Below, one piece after another: positions 12,488-25,122 of a stretch of 64,000 nucleotides of DNA. The notes beneath the pieces are model-generated. The model saw only the letters and a program-made list of their open reading frames with translations. It did no database searches and was not told where the DNA came from. The stretch is from Neospora caninum Liverpool. Taxonomy: Eukaryota; Apicomplexa; Conoidasida; Eucoccidiorida; Sarcocystidae. The stretch lies in contig NC_018395.1 in the NCBI RefSeq assembly GCF_000208865.1, positions 1,953,920-2,017,919 on the forward strand, given 5' to 3'. A program made the position numbers and the translations under genes. Every line of letters begins with the position of its first letter. Position 1 is the first letter of the stretch.

Positions 12488-15400
12488 ATGGCGAACGCCG
12501 CAACGGAAAAGGCCAGCTCGGCAGCTGGTGGAAAAGAGCCAAAGGAAAAGCTTGCTCCCGTGCCCAAGCCGAATGACAAGGAATTCAAGGACCGCATCGA
12601 CGCGGAGACAAAAGCGATCGACGAGCTGAAGACACAAATCGTAAGTCTCCCCCCGCCTTTCTCTTCCAGCGCTCCGAGGTCCAGATTTCTCCTTTCGCAC
12701 ACCAAACAACCCCCCCCCCCCCCACGGGGTGGCGGTTAGCGGCGGCGAAGGGTGCGTTCTGCGTGTAGGGGACTGGAGTTGCCTCAATTCTTTTACATAT
12801 ACTTTTAGGAGAGTGGAAAAACTCCTTTCTATCTGCTTTGTGTTTCTTCGCCTGTTGACGTTCTCTACTCTCGGGGGATAACTCCGTGCTGCCACGCTCT
12901 TCTCTCGTGTTGAAGAGCCTTGCCTGTCTCTCTGCGTGGCGCGTTCGAAACGGAGGGCGAGATCGACGATCGTGTCGCACGGCCCTATGTTGTTTTCCCT
13001 TTCATGGGAAGTTCAAATAAACGCCCTGTGAAGGGTCGTTTTTTTAGCAATCGCTTCAGTGAATAAACCCATTTTCCCGTACCCTACGTATCCTGGACGG
13101 GCTAAAAAGACGCGAGCGTCTCCAGTGTCGATATCTGCCAAACGTTAGCTTCCGTTCCCCCCGAGCACTGTCCTGTGCGTGCAGAACGAACTGCAGCAGC
13201 GGATCACTTCAGTGATCGGCGGCCGAGATGAGTACAACCGAAAGAAGCAGGAGATGCGTGCGAGGCTCGATGAGCTCCAGGCCCAAATGGACAAGTACGA
13301 GGCGGAGAGAAAGAAGCTGATCGAAGCGATCGATTCCCGACAAAAGGAAGGCTGGGAAATGGTCAGTTCCGACGACAAACTGTGACCCGCTGTCAACGTT
13401 TAACACCAAACTGTAGCGTTTCTGGCCGATGGGGTTCCCCGGCGGTTCCTGGTGGCTTCGCGTGTCCGTATATACTCGAAACCTGCAGCTGTTCCTGGAG
13501 TCATGTGTACACTCCGTGCCCCGCTCCCGGTCGTCTTGACATTAGTTGCGCTTTGAAAAATTTGCCGCACGCGTTGCACGTGTGGCCACGGCCTCTGCAG
13601 TTTTTCATGCACGTGCATATGTGTGTATTTCTGAATCACTGTAAGCTGTGCGTGCATGCGCCTGGATACGCCGGCACGTGCATGCATTGCGTACCTCGAC
13701 CGAGAGAGTAGAGTTGCGCGTGAACGTAGATCTGTCCTCGAAGTGAGCCGCCGCGTTGCGGGTCGGCCATCGGCTGCGTCTCCTGTGTCGCTCTCTGCTG
13801 GCAGAAGCAAAACGTTCAAGACATGAAGCGCAAACTCGGCTTTTCGACGACAGAGGAAATCGATCGGCGCATTGCAGCTCTGGAGCACTCGATGATGACC
13901 AGCACGTTGACGCTGAAGGAAGAGAAGAAGCTCCTGGACCAAATCAAGCAGCTGAAGCACAACAAACCCCTTGTGGGCAAGTTTGCGGGACTCGAAGCCG
14001 GCGCCAGCTCTTTCGAGGAAACTTCAGTCTGTACGCATGCACACACAGCCAAGCTGCGTCGCGCCGTAAAGTGTTACCGTGCATATGCAGGAGAGCGAAG
14101 GATGTACACACACACACGCACACACGCACACGCACCTCGACTCAAATAGACCTCCGTGTACATGAATACACATGTATAGACAGGTGTCTGCTGTCTGTGC
14201 GGTGCTTGCAAAGATTTGTAAAACCGTTTTAGGCGGCATCTTCGCGGGCAGCCGGTTTAGATCATGAATGTTTCTGTCCAGGAGGGGTCGCGTGTCCTTT
14301 TCATGAGCATGTTAAGTGCACCGAGGATCCCAGCGCTTCCTGAAAATCCCTTCGTGTGTTCCGGGAAGCAATGCATTTGTATCCGCTGACCTCCCTTTCG
14401 TCATGTAGAGGAATGCTGTGCGTACAGGTGAAGGCTTTCCTGTGGGTATGTGCTTGATCTTCAGCGTCCGTGCACAGAGAATGAGAGCCTGCGGGGTGTT
14501 CACTCTCTGGAGGCTCCAGTGTCCGTCTCTCTCTGTCGCAGATCCTCTCCGGGCGATGCTGGACGAGGCGCGCACGAAGCTGCTGGAGCTGCGGGCGCTG
14601 AAGCGCGAAGAGCAGGAGAAGTACTTTGCTCTCGTGAAACAGCGACAGGAGGCGACGGCGCCGGGACGCGAGCTCATTGAAGAGCGAGACAGACTGTCGA
14701 AGCAAATGAGTGAACACATGATGAAGGTGAGCGCCGAAAGCAGACACGGAGACCGTGCGCAGCGGCCTCTCAGGGGTTGTACTCGGAAGAACGGGGCTGG
14801 AGATGGGACGAGGCTGACCTGTCAGACGCGGGGGACCGCGGCGCCTGACGCGCGCGCTCTGGATCTGCGTGTGTCGGTTCCCCTTCAGCGACGCGAGATC
14901 CAGGACGAATACAAAAAGGAGAACTGGAAGTACCAGGCCTTCCTTGCGCAACAGCGCCAGGAAAGAAACGAGAAGGTGAGAGACTTTCTTCGATGCAGCG
15001 CGATCGTCTGCGTGTGTGGGGGCGGGAGGAACAGAAACTCGGCGCTCTTTTCTCTGTGCGTGTCTGCGTCGGGAACTGGTAGCGTTTCGCTTTTTCGCTT
15101 CGCCTCGCGCGTTCAGTCGAGGCTGTGAACCCCGTCAGCGGAAGGCGTGTTGCGCATCGCAGAAAAGAAGGCGCCCCTTGCGAATGTCCGCTGCCACACG
15201 CGCGCCTCGCCTTCCGGGGTCTCCGCGTCTGCGGTCGTCTTGTCCGCGTGCGCACCTCGACTTTCGCAGTTCGTTTTTGCGCGTGATCGCAGATGAGGGA
15301 AGAGCGCGCGCGCCGCCAGGTCGAGCAGGAGCGGGCGAACTTGGAGAGGCAGTTGGAGATGGTGGACGAGGAACCCGTCGATGGCGAGTTGGTCCTTCTG

Positions 15401-16760
15401 ACGCAGACTATCGCCTACGTCCAGAAAATCATAGACGAACACCAGACACAAGATGGAAGCCCCATCCACGAAGAGAAAAAGACTCCCGAAGCAGTGAGGC
15501 CTCTAAACGCCTGGAGCTTTCCTGCAGATGGGCAGATTCTGTCTCATGCGTACAACGCGTAAAAATGCAGGGGTGGACAACGGATGCGGCGCACCACACA
15601 GTATTTAGGGGGGGAAAACCGAGGGAAAATGGAAGACCGGGAGAACTGCCTTTCCTCTCGTTAAAATCCCAGGTGTGCGGCACACGCATGCAAACCGACA
15701 CTCGCCTGCATGTGTGTATATGGTTTGCCGGGGCAACTGCGGAGTTTGCAGCTGCTGACCGTCCGGGCTGTATCTCAGACTTTGGTTCTTTGGAGGGTGC
15801 ACGGGACGCGCGACGGAGACTTGTGCGTGTTTTTTTAGCCGAAGGGAGACGGCGTGGCGCTTCTGCCCAAGAACCAGCGAGAAGAGGAGTACTTTTTCGC
15901 TCCGAAGAGCGCGAAGAAGAAGAACGAGAGCTCGAAGAAGTCCAAGCCGAAGAGCATCAAGCACGACCTGGGGACGCTCCTCTACTTTGAACAGTGCGGG
16001 GTGCGTTTTTGACCTTCCCGCAGTCGATTCCAAAACCGCTCATTCAAAAGAAAGGGCTCTGCATTTGAATCCGTGAAGAGAGGGAGACACCCGCCTTTTT
16101 GCCTCTGTGTGTAGCGCAGCGTACTCTGCTTGCCTCCATGAGCTTTTGCGCAGAGATGTGCGTAGAGAGCCCAGGATGTCTTGCCTGGCCGAGGAAGAAT
16201 ATCTGTGTGTGGGGGAGATGAGCGAATGCTGTGGGGAATCGCTTCAATCGCGCAGGCTGCCAGACTTCTTTTCAAGAGGGGAGAGACAGCTCTCGAGAAG
16301 TTCGGAACTGTGTCTCCAGTTTTGCGTCGCACAACGAACCTGTGGCGTCACAACATATATATGTACACCTCTACATACGACATTTCCGTGTTGTCTACGT
16401 GCGTGACCACGTACATCACATATCTATACGTCTCTCACGTCTGTATTTCTTGACTGCGCCGCATTTGTGTTTGGTGAACGATTCGGGTTCCCTGTGACGT
16501 GTTTTCTGCCGGCGGCTCTGGTGTAGGTCGCAGCGCCTGTGTGCGAGGCGGATTTGGAGCCGTGCATGAAGGTTCTGGAGGAGAAGCTGGCGGCGGCAAA
16601 GGAGCTTCAGGCGACGAAGGCAGCGCGCGTGGAGGCGCGGAGACAAGAGTTGCAGAAGGAGTTGGACGCGATCGATGCACGCATCGCAGGACGCACTGAG
16701 AAGAGAGAGGCAGGCAGCGAGGGCGAGGACGGCGCAGCGGAAGCCGAGGAAGAAGAGTAG
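12488..16760 (+). CDS. BFR1: BFR1-type coiled-coil / RNA-binding protein (8 exons)
   Basis: Exons 12488-12640, 13185-13361, 13805-14030, 14542-14726, 14889-14975, 15293-15493, 15839-16000 and 16527-16760 join in phase to 474 aa, close to the 470 aa of yeast Bfr1. The start is in ideal context (CCAAAATGG). The protein is almost entirely charged coiled coil: KPNDKEFKDRIDAETKAIDE near the N-terminus, KKLLDQIKQLKHNKPLVGKF in the middle, YPLRAMLDEARTKLLELRAL after the exon 3/4 junction, and KPKSIKHDLGTLLYFEQCG before a final acidic tail of EAEEEE. These match the layout of the nuclear-segregation / Bfr1 family, which in yeast associates with polysomes and mRNPs at the ER and affects chromosome segregation and secretion. 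Intron 2 contains no coding sequence. Intron 1 carries a C14 run. Family assignment is confident; the exact role in this organism is not shown by sequence. Confidence 0.88.
12710..12723. repeat. Poly-C tract in BFR1 intron 1
   Basis: Fourteen consecutive C residues inside intron 1 of the BFR1 gene, a length-unstable homopolymer and potential assembly-error site. Confidence 0.8.
14108..14132. repeat. (AC)n microsatellite in BFR1 intron 3
   Basis: Alternating AC/CACACG run in the intron between exons 3 and 4. Confidence 0.75.
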
Positions 16761-18612
16761 AGCCGAGAGCGACACGAGGAGCGACGGGACAGGAGCAAAG
16801 AGCGCGCAGAGGGTTTGAAAACCAGCGAGGACGGGGGAGCAGTGGACGCGGGGCGCTCGCGGAAGGAGAGAAGCGAGTGAGCGAGGCAGACCAGAGAGGA
16901 GGCAGAGCCGCATAGGTGCGAGGGGTGTGCTCTTGCTGGCAAGCGTGCAGGCGAGACGCGTTTTTTTATGGTTTACAGCCGCTAGAGAGCGGAGAGGGAG
17001 CAAAGGGCTGGTGGCGGGCTTTCCCCCAAGAGGGGGGAGACACACAGACGCGTATAGACGCAGGGAGGCACGGTCTTCTTTCCTGCCTTTCTCCTGCCGG
17101 TGTCTTGTTCGCTCGGCGCGAGAAGACAGTTGGAGCCGACGCGCCGACGACACACAAGGAAGCGGCGCCCGACGAAGCGAGAGAAGAAGCTCGGCCGTGG
17201 GCAACTCCAATGTGGAGAGGGTGTCTCGGCGTCTCCTTTTTTGACAGCCATGCGTGCGTGGTGCGTACATCTCGCCTCTCACCTGTTTGTACTGGTTTCT
17301 GCGAACTCGTTGAATCGTTTTCTGTCTGAGCAAAGACGTGTGCAGCCGCTGGGGAAGGCCGCGCGGCGCCCTTCCCCAGCTGTACAGACCCGCCCCGCAA
17401 AAGCGAAGAAGACTCCGGCCTTACTAGGCGCCAACACAGGCGTGCGCGACCGTGTGTTTGGATGCAGTGCCCCGCAGGGAGACACAGTCGACGCCGTCAG
17501 TTCTCAGGGAGAACCTCGGCCGGTGCTCTGCATGCCCCTTATCCCTGCGGGATGCTCGGCACAACTCACTTTCAACCTAGAACTGAACTCCAGTAGCTGT
17601 GGCACGTGGCGCACCGTGTCGTCTCTTCACACATGGTCGCTGGTTATTCGGCGCGAGTGTATACCGTAAGCGCTCATAAAAGAGCGTCGAAGATAATCGG
17701 AAAACTCTGCAGACGCGTGTTCGGAAACCTCCCCGCGAGGAAAAAGACGCGGGCATTATCCATCGAATGCGTTCTAAGCGTAGGCTGTGTGGGTTCCTGT
17801 TACGAAATGGATCGGGAGACAGCTACTCAGAGGCTAGGAAGATTCGAACAACAGAACGGCGAGTGAAACTCTCGCCTCGATCGAGTGCGCGTTTTCCTGG
17901 GGGACTCGAGAGAGGCTCTGGAGACTCGGCGGGACACGCACGCACCCCCCACAACGGGGCCCGGAGTCCACCCTCCGAGGGGTACCACGGGGAGGCAACG
18001 GCCCTGCCCCGCGGTCCGTCTCTGGAGACGCGAGCCGACTAAAGAAACGGGCGCGCATGCAGTTTAGTCGTACACGAAGGCCGCACACCCCAGGGAGAGG
18101 GACACAGCCCGCAGCGACTCCACAGCGAAAGTAGCCACGGGAGCTCTGGGCGTTGGAGCGAGAGGTCAGACGCGGACAGAGATAAAAAACGCGTGAGGCG
18201 TCATCGCCTTGCTTGTCGGCAGTCCAAAAGGCACGCGAGAGAAGGGAAGTCAACCAGCTGGAGATGCACAGAAACCGCAGACAGAGTCTCGGCCTCAAAT
18301 CTCCCCTCTCAGCCACGGCGAGAGGACAGGTCGGTGAGAGGCCGAGCGCCAAGGACCAGGCGGAAGTCCAGGAAACACAATCGAAGACACGGCCGAAGCA
18401 GACGACCCTGCCTTTCCAGAGATGACGGACGCGAGAAAAGAGTGGGGATGTTGAGGCGGCCAGACGTGAGGAGCCGGGACCACACGAAGCGTTTCCCGTC
18501 GCGAACGCGCGTCCCCAAACCTGCTGGCTCTCGCCGGACCGTCCCGCGCGCCCCCCATCTTGTTGTGTGTCGCCTGCGGCTCCTTTCTCTCCCGGTCCTT
18601 CGTTTCTCCACG
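16761..18612. other. Intergenic between convergent BFR1 and RAD54 3' ends
   Basis: GC- and purine-rich sequence after the BFR1 stop and before the RAD54 stop (opposite strand). Overlapping ORFs are present in several frames, but none has splice context, domain or bias pointing to a gene. Interpreted as two 3' UTRs and spacer. Confidence 0.6.
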
Positions 18613-21507
18613 TTACTCTTCTTCGCTGGACGTCTCGTCCGGCACGCAGACCACGAAATCCTCGTCTTCCTCGTCTGTGCCTGCGAGCTTCGTCTTCTTC
18701 CGCGACCGCTCCTCAGCAAGACCCGAAGCGCTGCCGAGGCCTGGCGGAGGCTCCGAGGCAGGCGAGGACGCCGAGGCGGGCGGTTTTCCGGCGGCAGGCG
18801 GCTGAGAGGAAGGCAGCACAAGGGGGGGAAGAAACAGAGAAGCGCTTACCACTCCGCAGCCCAAACTCGCCACGCGCCGCGGCCGCGACGAGATAGTCTG
18901 GCGCCTCGAAGCGAGAGATCACCCAGAGACGGAAGAGAACGCACGGGACAAGCGCGCACGCAACGGGGAACGAGGGATCTCGAGAAGATGGCAGCTAGAC
19001 TTTGCGGCGAAGAAGCGAGGGCGGGAGAAGCGAGAAAAAGCGAGGGCGAGTCCTCACCTGCGGTTTTTCTTCGTTTTTGAACTCGATTCGACACGACATG
19101 ACGAAACTAATCGGCTGCTCCACAGAGACAGTCTCCTCGTCTTCGTTTGTCCCAGAGCCGTGAGCGTCGACACAGGCGAATGCCGCCTGCCGCAGGCACG
19201 GATCGGGAAGCGACGCGAGGTCGCTGTGGTGCGCCCACGTCAGCAGATCTGCGGTCGCACGAGGCAGAACCAGGAAAAATGGAGACAGCAGGGAAGGACA
19301 GGCGAAAAGGTGCAGGATTTTTAGCGTGCGGATGAAAAGTGGAGAGACGAGAGACGCACGAAGAGGAGCCGACAGCGAAATCGAGACGCATTGTTTCCGG
19401 TTGCGAAGGCGTTTTCGCGTTCCTGCTCGTACCGTCCTCGTCGAAATCCTCCTCAAGCTGGGGGACGAAGTTTCGGATTTCGTGTTCCGTCTCTGTGCTT
19501 GCCTCTCGTCTCCCGTTTTCGCCTTCGTCTGCCGACACGCCGAGAAGAAAAGAACGCAGAAGAAGCGAGGGAAGTGGGGGAAATATGGGAGGAGCGCCAA
19601 GGAGCAGGAGACGGAGAGAGCCGAGAGACAGAGGAAGACGGAAAAGGGCGGTGCGAGGGAAGCAGAGCGGAGACAGGCGACAGCGCGCAGACGCACACGG
19701 CGAGACAAAGAGAGATGCGTACATCACCGGTGAGGGGGAGAGACAGACGCAAGTCGAAAGAGAGACACAAGCCGAGAGAGAAACACAAGCCGAGAGAGGA
19801 ACACAAGCCGAGAGAGAAACACAAGTCGAGAGAGAAACACAAGCCGAGAGAGAAACACAAGTCGAGAGAGAAACACAAGCCGAGAGAGAAACACAAGTCG
19901 AGAGAGAGTGGGTCACGCGCGAGCTCTCCTCTGGCGTCCTTACTTTCAACATCTCGCCGAGACGCGAAGCCGCACCTCTCACAGTCGAGCATGTCGTGGG
20001 TGTCCGACACGGTGTCTTCTCTCAGGCGAAACAGATCTTTAACCAGCTCGGTCGACAAGCTGAAAGAGGGAAAAAGAAGCGGAGACGAACGAGAGAGGGG
20101 ACGAGGATTGCGGAGAGACGCGTACACTTGAAACGCGAGACCGAGCGAGGATACGAGAAGAGGCAGGCGGGGCAGAAACGAGAAGATGAAGTCGAAGCGC
20201 CAGAAAAAAGAGAGAAGAGAGCGGCGGTTCGGTTCCAGCTTTTTGCTGACCTGTCTTTGATCTGGTTTTCTCCGTCGCTGACGAGCATCGCACTGAGGCC
20301 GTCCTTGCAGATCTGACGCTGAATCGACAGCACGCCGACACCTGATCTCGCTCCGTTAACGCTCTTCAAATCTCGCTTCGACCTTTTGGCCCTCCCAGGG
20401 GCAGCGGGAGTTTTTTCGGCGCATGCATCGATAAACGGACAGGTGCTGGGACCATCTAAACACATAGGCCTGCGAAGGGACCGTGCGTGCACGTATAGAG
20501 ATGCCTGTATGTGTAGACAGATGCACAGACATGTGTTTGGAGCCGCAGTGCGGAAGACAAGGAAGACAACGCAGTGAAGGACGAGGGACTGGAGTCCCGA
20601 AAAGGCAGATAGCACGTCTCTCCTCCCGCGTTGTTCCCGCGAACCTGGTAGATTTTCTCTTCAATCGTTCCAGTGCTGAAGAAGCGGTAGATGTAGCAGG
20701 GTTTCTTCTGGCCGTCCCGCCACACGCGCGCAAGCGCCTGAAAGGGAGCGACAGAGAAAAAACCGAGACGCGACGGAGAAGCCTCCAGGCGCGGAAGGCG
20801 AGAGGCGGCGAACCCAGAGGAAAGAGAAGGAAGAAAAGAGACGGAAGAGAAACGCGCACAATGTAGAAACTCTCAAATAGAAATGAGCGGACCTGCTTAT
20901 CGTTCGCGGGGTTCCAATCGGGGTCGAAGAGCACGAGGCGGTTGGCGCCGATCAGATTCACGCCGCATCCTCCGGCTTTGCTTGATAAGAGAAAAACAAA
21001 GCTCTGAGGATTCATCGGGTCATTGAATTTCTGGGAGAAGAGACAGCAAACACGCCCCAAAAAAGTACAGAGACGTACACCCGTGTTGCGCTGCCCACGC
21101 ACGGAATATACCCATACGGATTCCTTTTATATATATGCATATATATATATATATGGATATATATATATATATATATGTGGATATAGATATAGATGCATAT
21201 ATAAATGTATGCATACTTGCATGAGTATGCGTGTCAGCTTACACAGGTATGCGCGCACGCAACCACGCCTGTCTACATTGGAAGAGGAAGAGATTCGGCG
21301 TAAAGGTAGCGGGCTCCTCAAGTTCAGTGAAGACTGGAGAAGGCAGCGAACGGGGAAAGACGTCAAAAGACGGGATACGAAAACACACACACATACACTG
21401 ATCGGTCGCGATGGCCCTCGACCTGGCCCCTGCCTAATGTAAACTCCTGCGTACACATGCCGACGCATGCAGACATATAAACATATATATATATATATAT
21501 ACATACA

Positions 21508-21538
<31 letters not shown>

Positions 21539-24500
21539 GTATATATGTATATATATATATATATATATATGTAGGTAGGTAGGTACAGGTGTGAGAAGCC
21601 TATTTGAGCACGAAGGCGTTGGAGTTTGCGCAGATATTTGCGTGGCGAGAATCTCTTTGTTTCCTGACCGTGATCATCGCGTGCCGCTTCTTGATCGACG
21701 TTTGCCCATCGAGGCGCATGACCGGGTAGCCACAGTCCCGGCACATGCGATCAAACAGATCCAGTGTCTGCGTATAATTGCTGATGAGGACAATTTTGTC
21801 ATTCGTGGTGGTTCTGATGACATCGAGTAGCCTGGAGAAAAGACCCGCGAGAGCGAAGGCAGGCGCGAAGCGACTCAGTCGGAGAGCGAAAGATAGAGCC
21901 TTTTCTCGCGCCTTGCGACCTCACACGCCGTCGCAAGCACCCACAGACCCAGAGCGACAGACACGGAGCGGCTCTTGGCAGAGCACAGGCGCGAGAACGG
22001 GAACGCCGCGACGCAACGCAGAGACCCACAGAAGCAATAGAGGCAGCAGAGGAAGGAGAGGGAGAAGGCGAGCGAGAAGTAGAGGGGGGAGAAGAGCGAG
22101 AAGGAGAGGGAGAAGAAGAGCGAGAAGGCGAGGGAGAAGAAGAGAAGCAAAGAGGGGCAGAGGAAGGACGAGGGTGTGGGGCAAGGGGCGAGGGAAAGGG
22201 GAGAGAGTGGCTGACCTGGCGAGAAGCAGCAGTTTGCCGGAAATTTCGGGGCGGACCAGACGCGAGCGCGCCTTCTGGCCCTCGAGGTCCAGTTCGCTGA
22301 AGTACTTTTCGCACTTCTCGAATCCCTGGAGAAAGAAAGCCAAGACGAAAACAGGGGACCTCGCGCGGTCGAGGGAACAGCGATCCCTGAAGCTCCTCGT
22401 GCTGCATCGGCAACCTGGCATGTGTGTCGCCTGTCGTTTGCGCGTTCCATGCTCTCCGATGTCGGCCGCCGTTTCGGTTTACCTGGAGCATTTGCGCTTG
22501 CGATTTCACCAGAGACGGGTGATTGCACAGCTTCATGAGCCCCTGGATGCTGGAGAGGACCCGACCGGTGAACCCGCTCTTGCCTTCCGCCTCCGCCGCG
22601 AAGATCTTCCGGCAGCTGGACAGAAAGACCCGGAGGAAACGCGAGACGGAAAATAGAGCCGACGGCCAGAAGCAGAGGCACGCGGAAAGACGCGAACCCA
22701 GAGAGAACGGAGACAGGCCCCGACAGCCATCGAAAGGTTTTCCCCTGTGCCGATGCTGCGTCGGCGAAGAAACAGGAGACAGGTACTTTTCAGGCAGCGT
22801 CGAGGGGGGAGAGAAACCAGAAGAGGAGCGCTTTCGGCAGCCTCGAGAAAGCGGGAGAGACACAACAGCGACGAGGGTGTTAGTGGGGTGTACCTCTTGG
22901 AGCTGAGGAAGGAACGGTAGAACTCTTTCTGAAGAGGCGTCAGGCGACAGAAAACATTCTGAAGGCACCGCCACACAAACGACCAAGCCCAGACTCGAAG
23001 TGAACCATCTGTACAATTCGAGAGAAATCCACGAACCTACGGATATCAACCGATACGCAGACATGTTATAGATATAGGCATGCATGTGAAAACGAGAACT
23101 TTTATATGCACTTATGTGTAACTGCATGCACGTATGTGCAGGTTGGTAGACGAGCACCAGTGGTTGAGTGTTTCGTTTCCCACTCGCGTGCGTCGTTTTT
23201 CCGTGTGAACTCAAAGGGAGCTAAACGCGGCTTTCGTTGGAACTGCAAAAGCGCACCAGAACAACTTTCGGGGGGAGAACTTTGGCGAGGAGCGAATTCG
23301 TTCGGCGAAGAATGAACATGTTGGTGAGCGACGAGAGCTCTGTGAGCCGTGCCGCCGCCAGCTGCTGCTGGTCTTCCGTTGCGTCAGGTTCGCGGCCGAT
23401 CAGGATGGGGTTGGCGTATCTCTTGCGGAACGTGTGTGCATCGCCTGGAGATGCCACAGGAAGACACGCGCGAGAAAAAAGGCGCGCTCAAGAAGTGGAA
23501 CTTTTTCCTCTCCGGAACACAACGTGGGCGCCAGCAGGCGAGAGAAACCGAAACGCGCGAAGGAAGGGAAAAGACAGGAAGCGCCGGAGAGACTAAGGGA
23601 AGAGAAGGCGGTCGCAGAAGGCCAAAGCGCCTCGGGGCCTCCGGCGCCTCCAGGAGGAAGGCGCCGACTGCCCATCTCCGTGAATGCTGTCTCCCAGGAC
23701 GCAGTGTAACGCCTCTCTTGGTTCCGCAGTTGATGGCTGCACAAGCAACTCACCGACGACATTCGGATTACAGAGGGAAACGAGAGCAAAGAACTCGTCG
23801 AGGTCATTCTGAATGGGCGTGCCGCTGAGGAGTAGCCGCTTCTTGGCAGGCAGCTCAATGATCGCCAACGACGTCTTCGTTTTGTCGTTCTTCAGACGAT
23901 GCGCCTCGTCGCAGACAACCATGTCAATCGGAACGCCTTCGAGCCGGTGGACGTGCACCCGGAAGGTCTCGTAGCTCGCAATTAGAATCCGAGACTGAAG
24001 AAAGCGGACATATCGCGCGCGGCGAGGGAACAGAGCAGAGGGAGACAAGAGAAGAGCGGAGCAAACCTGAGTGGAACGCAGGAGAGTGACTGGCGAAAAA
24101 ACGGAGGAGACCGGGAGCAACACAGAAAGAGATGCGAAGGGCGCAAGACACCGGAGGCAAAGAACAGAGCAAGGAGCGAGACGCATTAGGCAGAGGAAAA
24201 GATGGAGAAAGGGAAGGCCGCAGAAACGCGGACGAAAAGAGAGAGGCGAGCGGGCCGTAGACTCCCAAACAGACGAGTCTCCCGGCACCGTTGCCTCGCG
24301 TTGTTTCTTCGCCGTCCGCCTCAGCGAAATGCATCAACGCTTCGTTTCTCGCGTTTGGTTCTGCTCCTGCGCTAGACGTGCCTCACCTGCCGATCATACT
24401 TGAAGCCCTCGAACTTGGAGACGACCTTGTCCTTACAGTTGTCAGCCACAGGTGTGCATCCACAACGGCCTTGCAGCCACTTTTGGATCTCCGCCGCCCA

Positions 24501-25089
24501 GTTGTTCACGAGAGAGGCGGGGCACACGACGACTGCTCGGCGGACCGCTGAGGGACAAAGACGGGGAAAAGAAGTGAAGAGTGATAAAGAGATGCAGCAC
24601 ACGAAACGGGCCATAGCCAGCAAACAACAGACGGAACTCCTCCAGAATTCCCCCTGTGCTCCCGTTCACCAGCCAGAGACAAACGGGTACGGTTCGCTCG
24701 GGGCGGTCTGTGCTTTTCCCCTTCTTCCTGACACATTCTGCAGCCGGTTTCGCCCTTCTGTTTCGTTCCTCTGTTTACCAGGTTGCGTGCCCTCGATGTT
24801 TTGCTCGAGAAGCGTCCAGAGAATTGTAATGCTCTGAAGGGTTTTGCCCAGTCCCATGTCGTCTGCCAGGATGCATCCTTCTCCTTGAAAGTCCTTCAGA
24901 CCCATCAGACAGTCGAACATAAACTTCACGCCTTGTCGTTGATGTTCGCGCAGCCACCTGAAGAAGCAAAGGCACGAGATGAACAAACGCGTGGGCTGCG
25001 TCGCAGCCGTCCGTCCATCGAAAACGCAGACGCATATCTTTGAAGCGACAGAGATTTGCATCCATATGCATATATATACATATATATGG

Positions 25090-25122
<33 letters not shown>

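Noticed and set aside
19339..20316. 325-codon plus-strand ORF rich in RETQAE repeats, and its minus-strand mirror
   Set aside because: Created by the 18-bp intronic minisatellite (a multiple of three); it lies over phase-consistent RAD54 exons on the minus strand.
21799..23214. 471-codon minus-strand ORF
   Set aside because: Read-through of several RAD54 exons and introns in a GC/purine-rich stretch; the helicase motifs require splicing at the listed sites.
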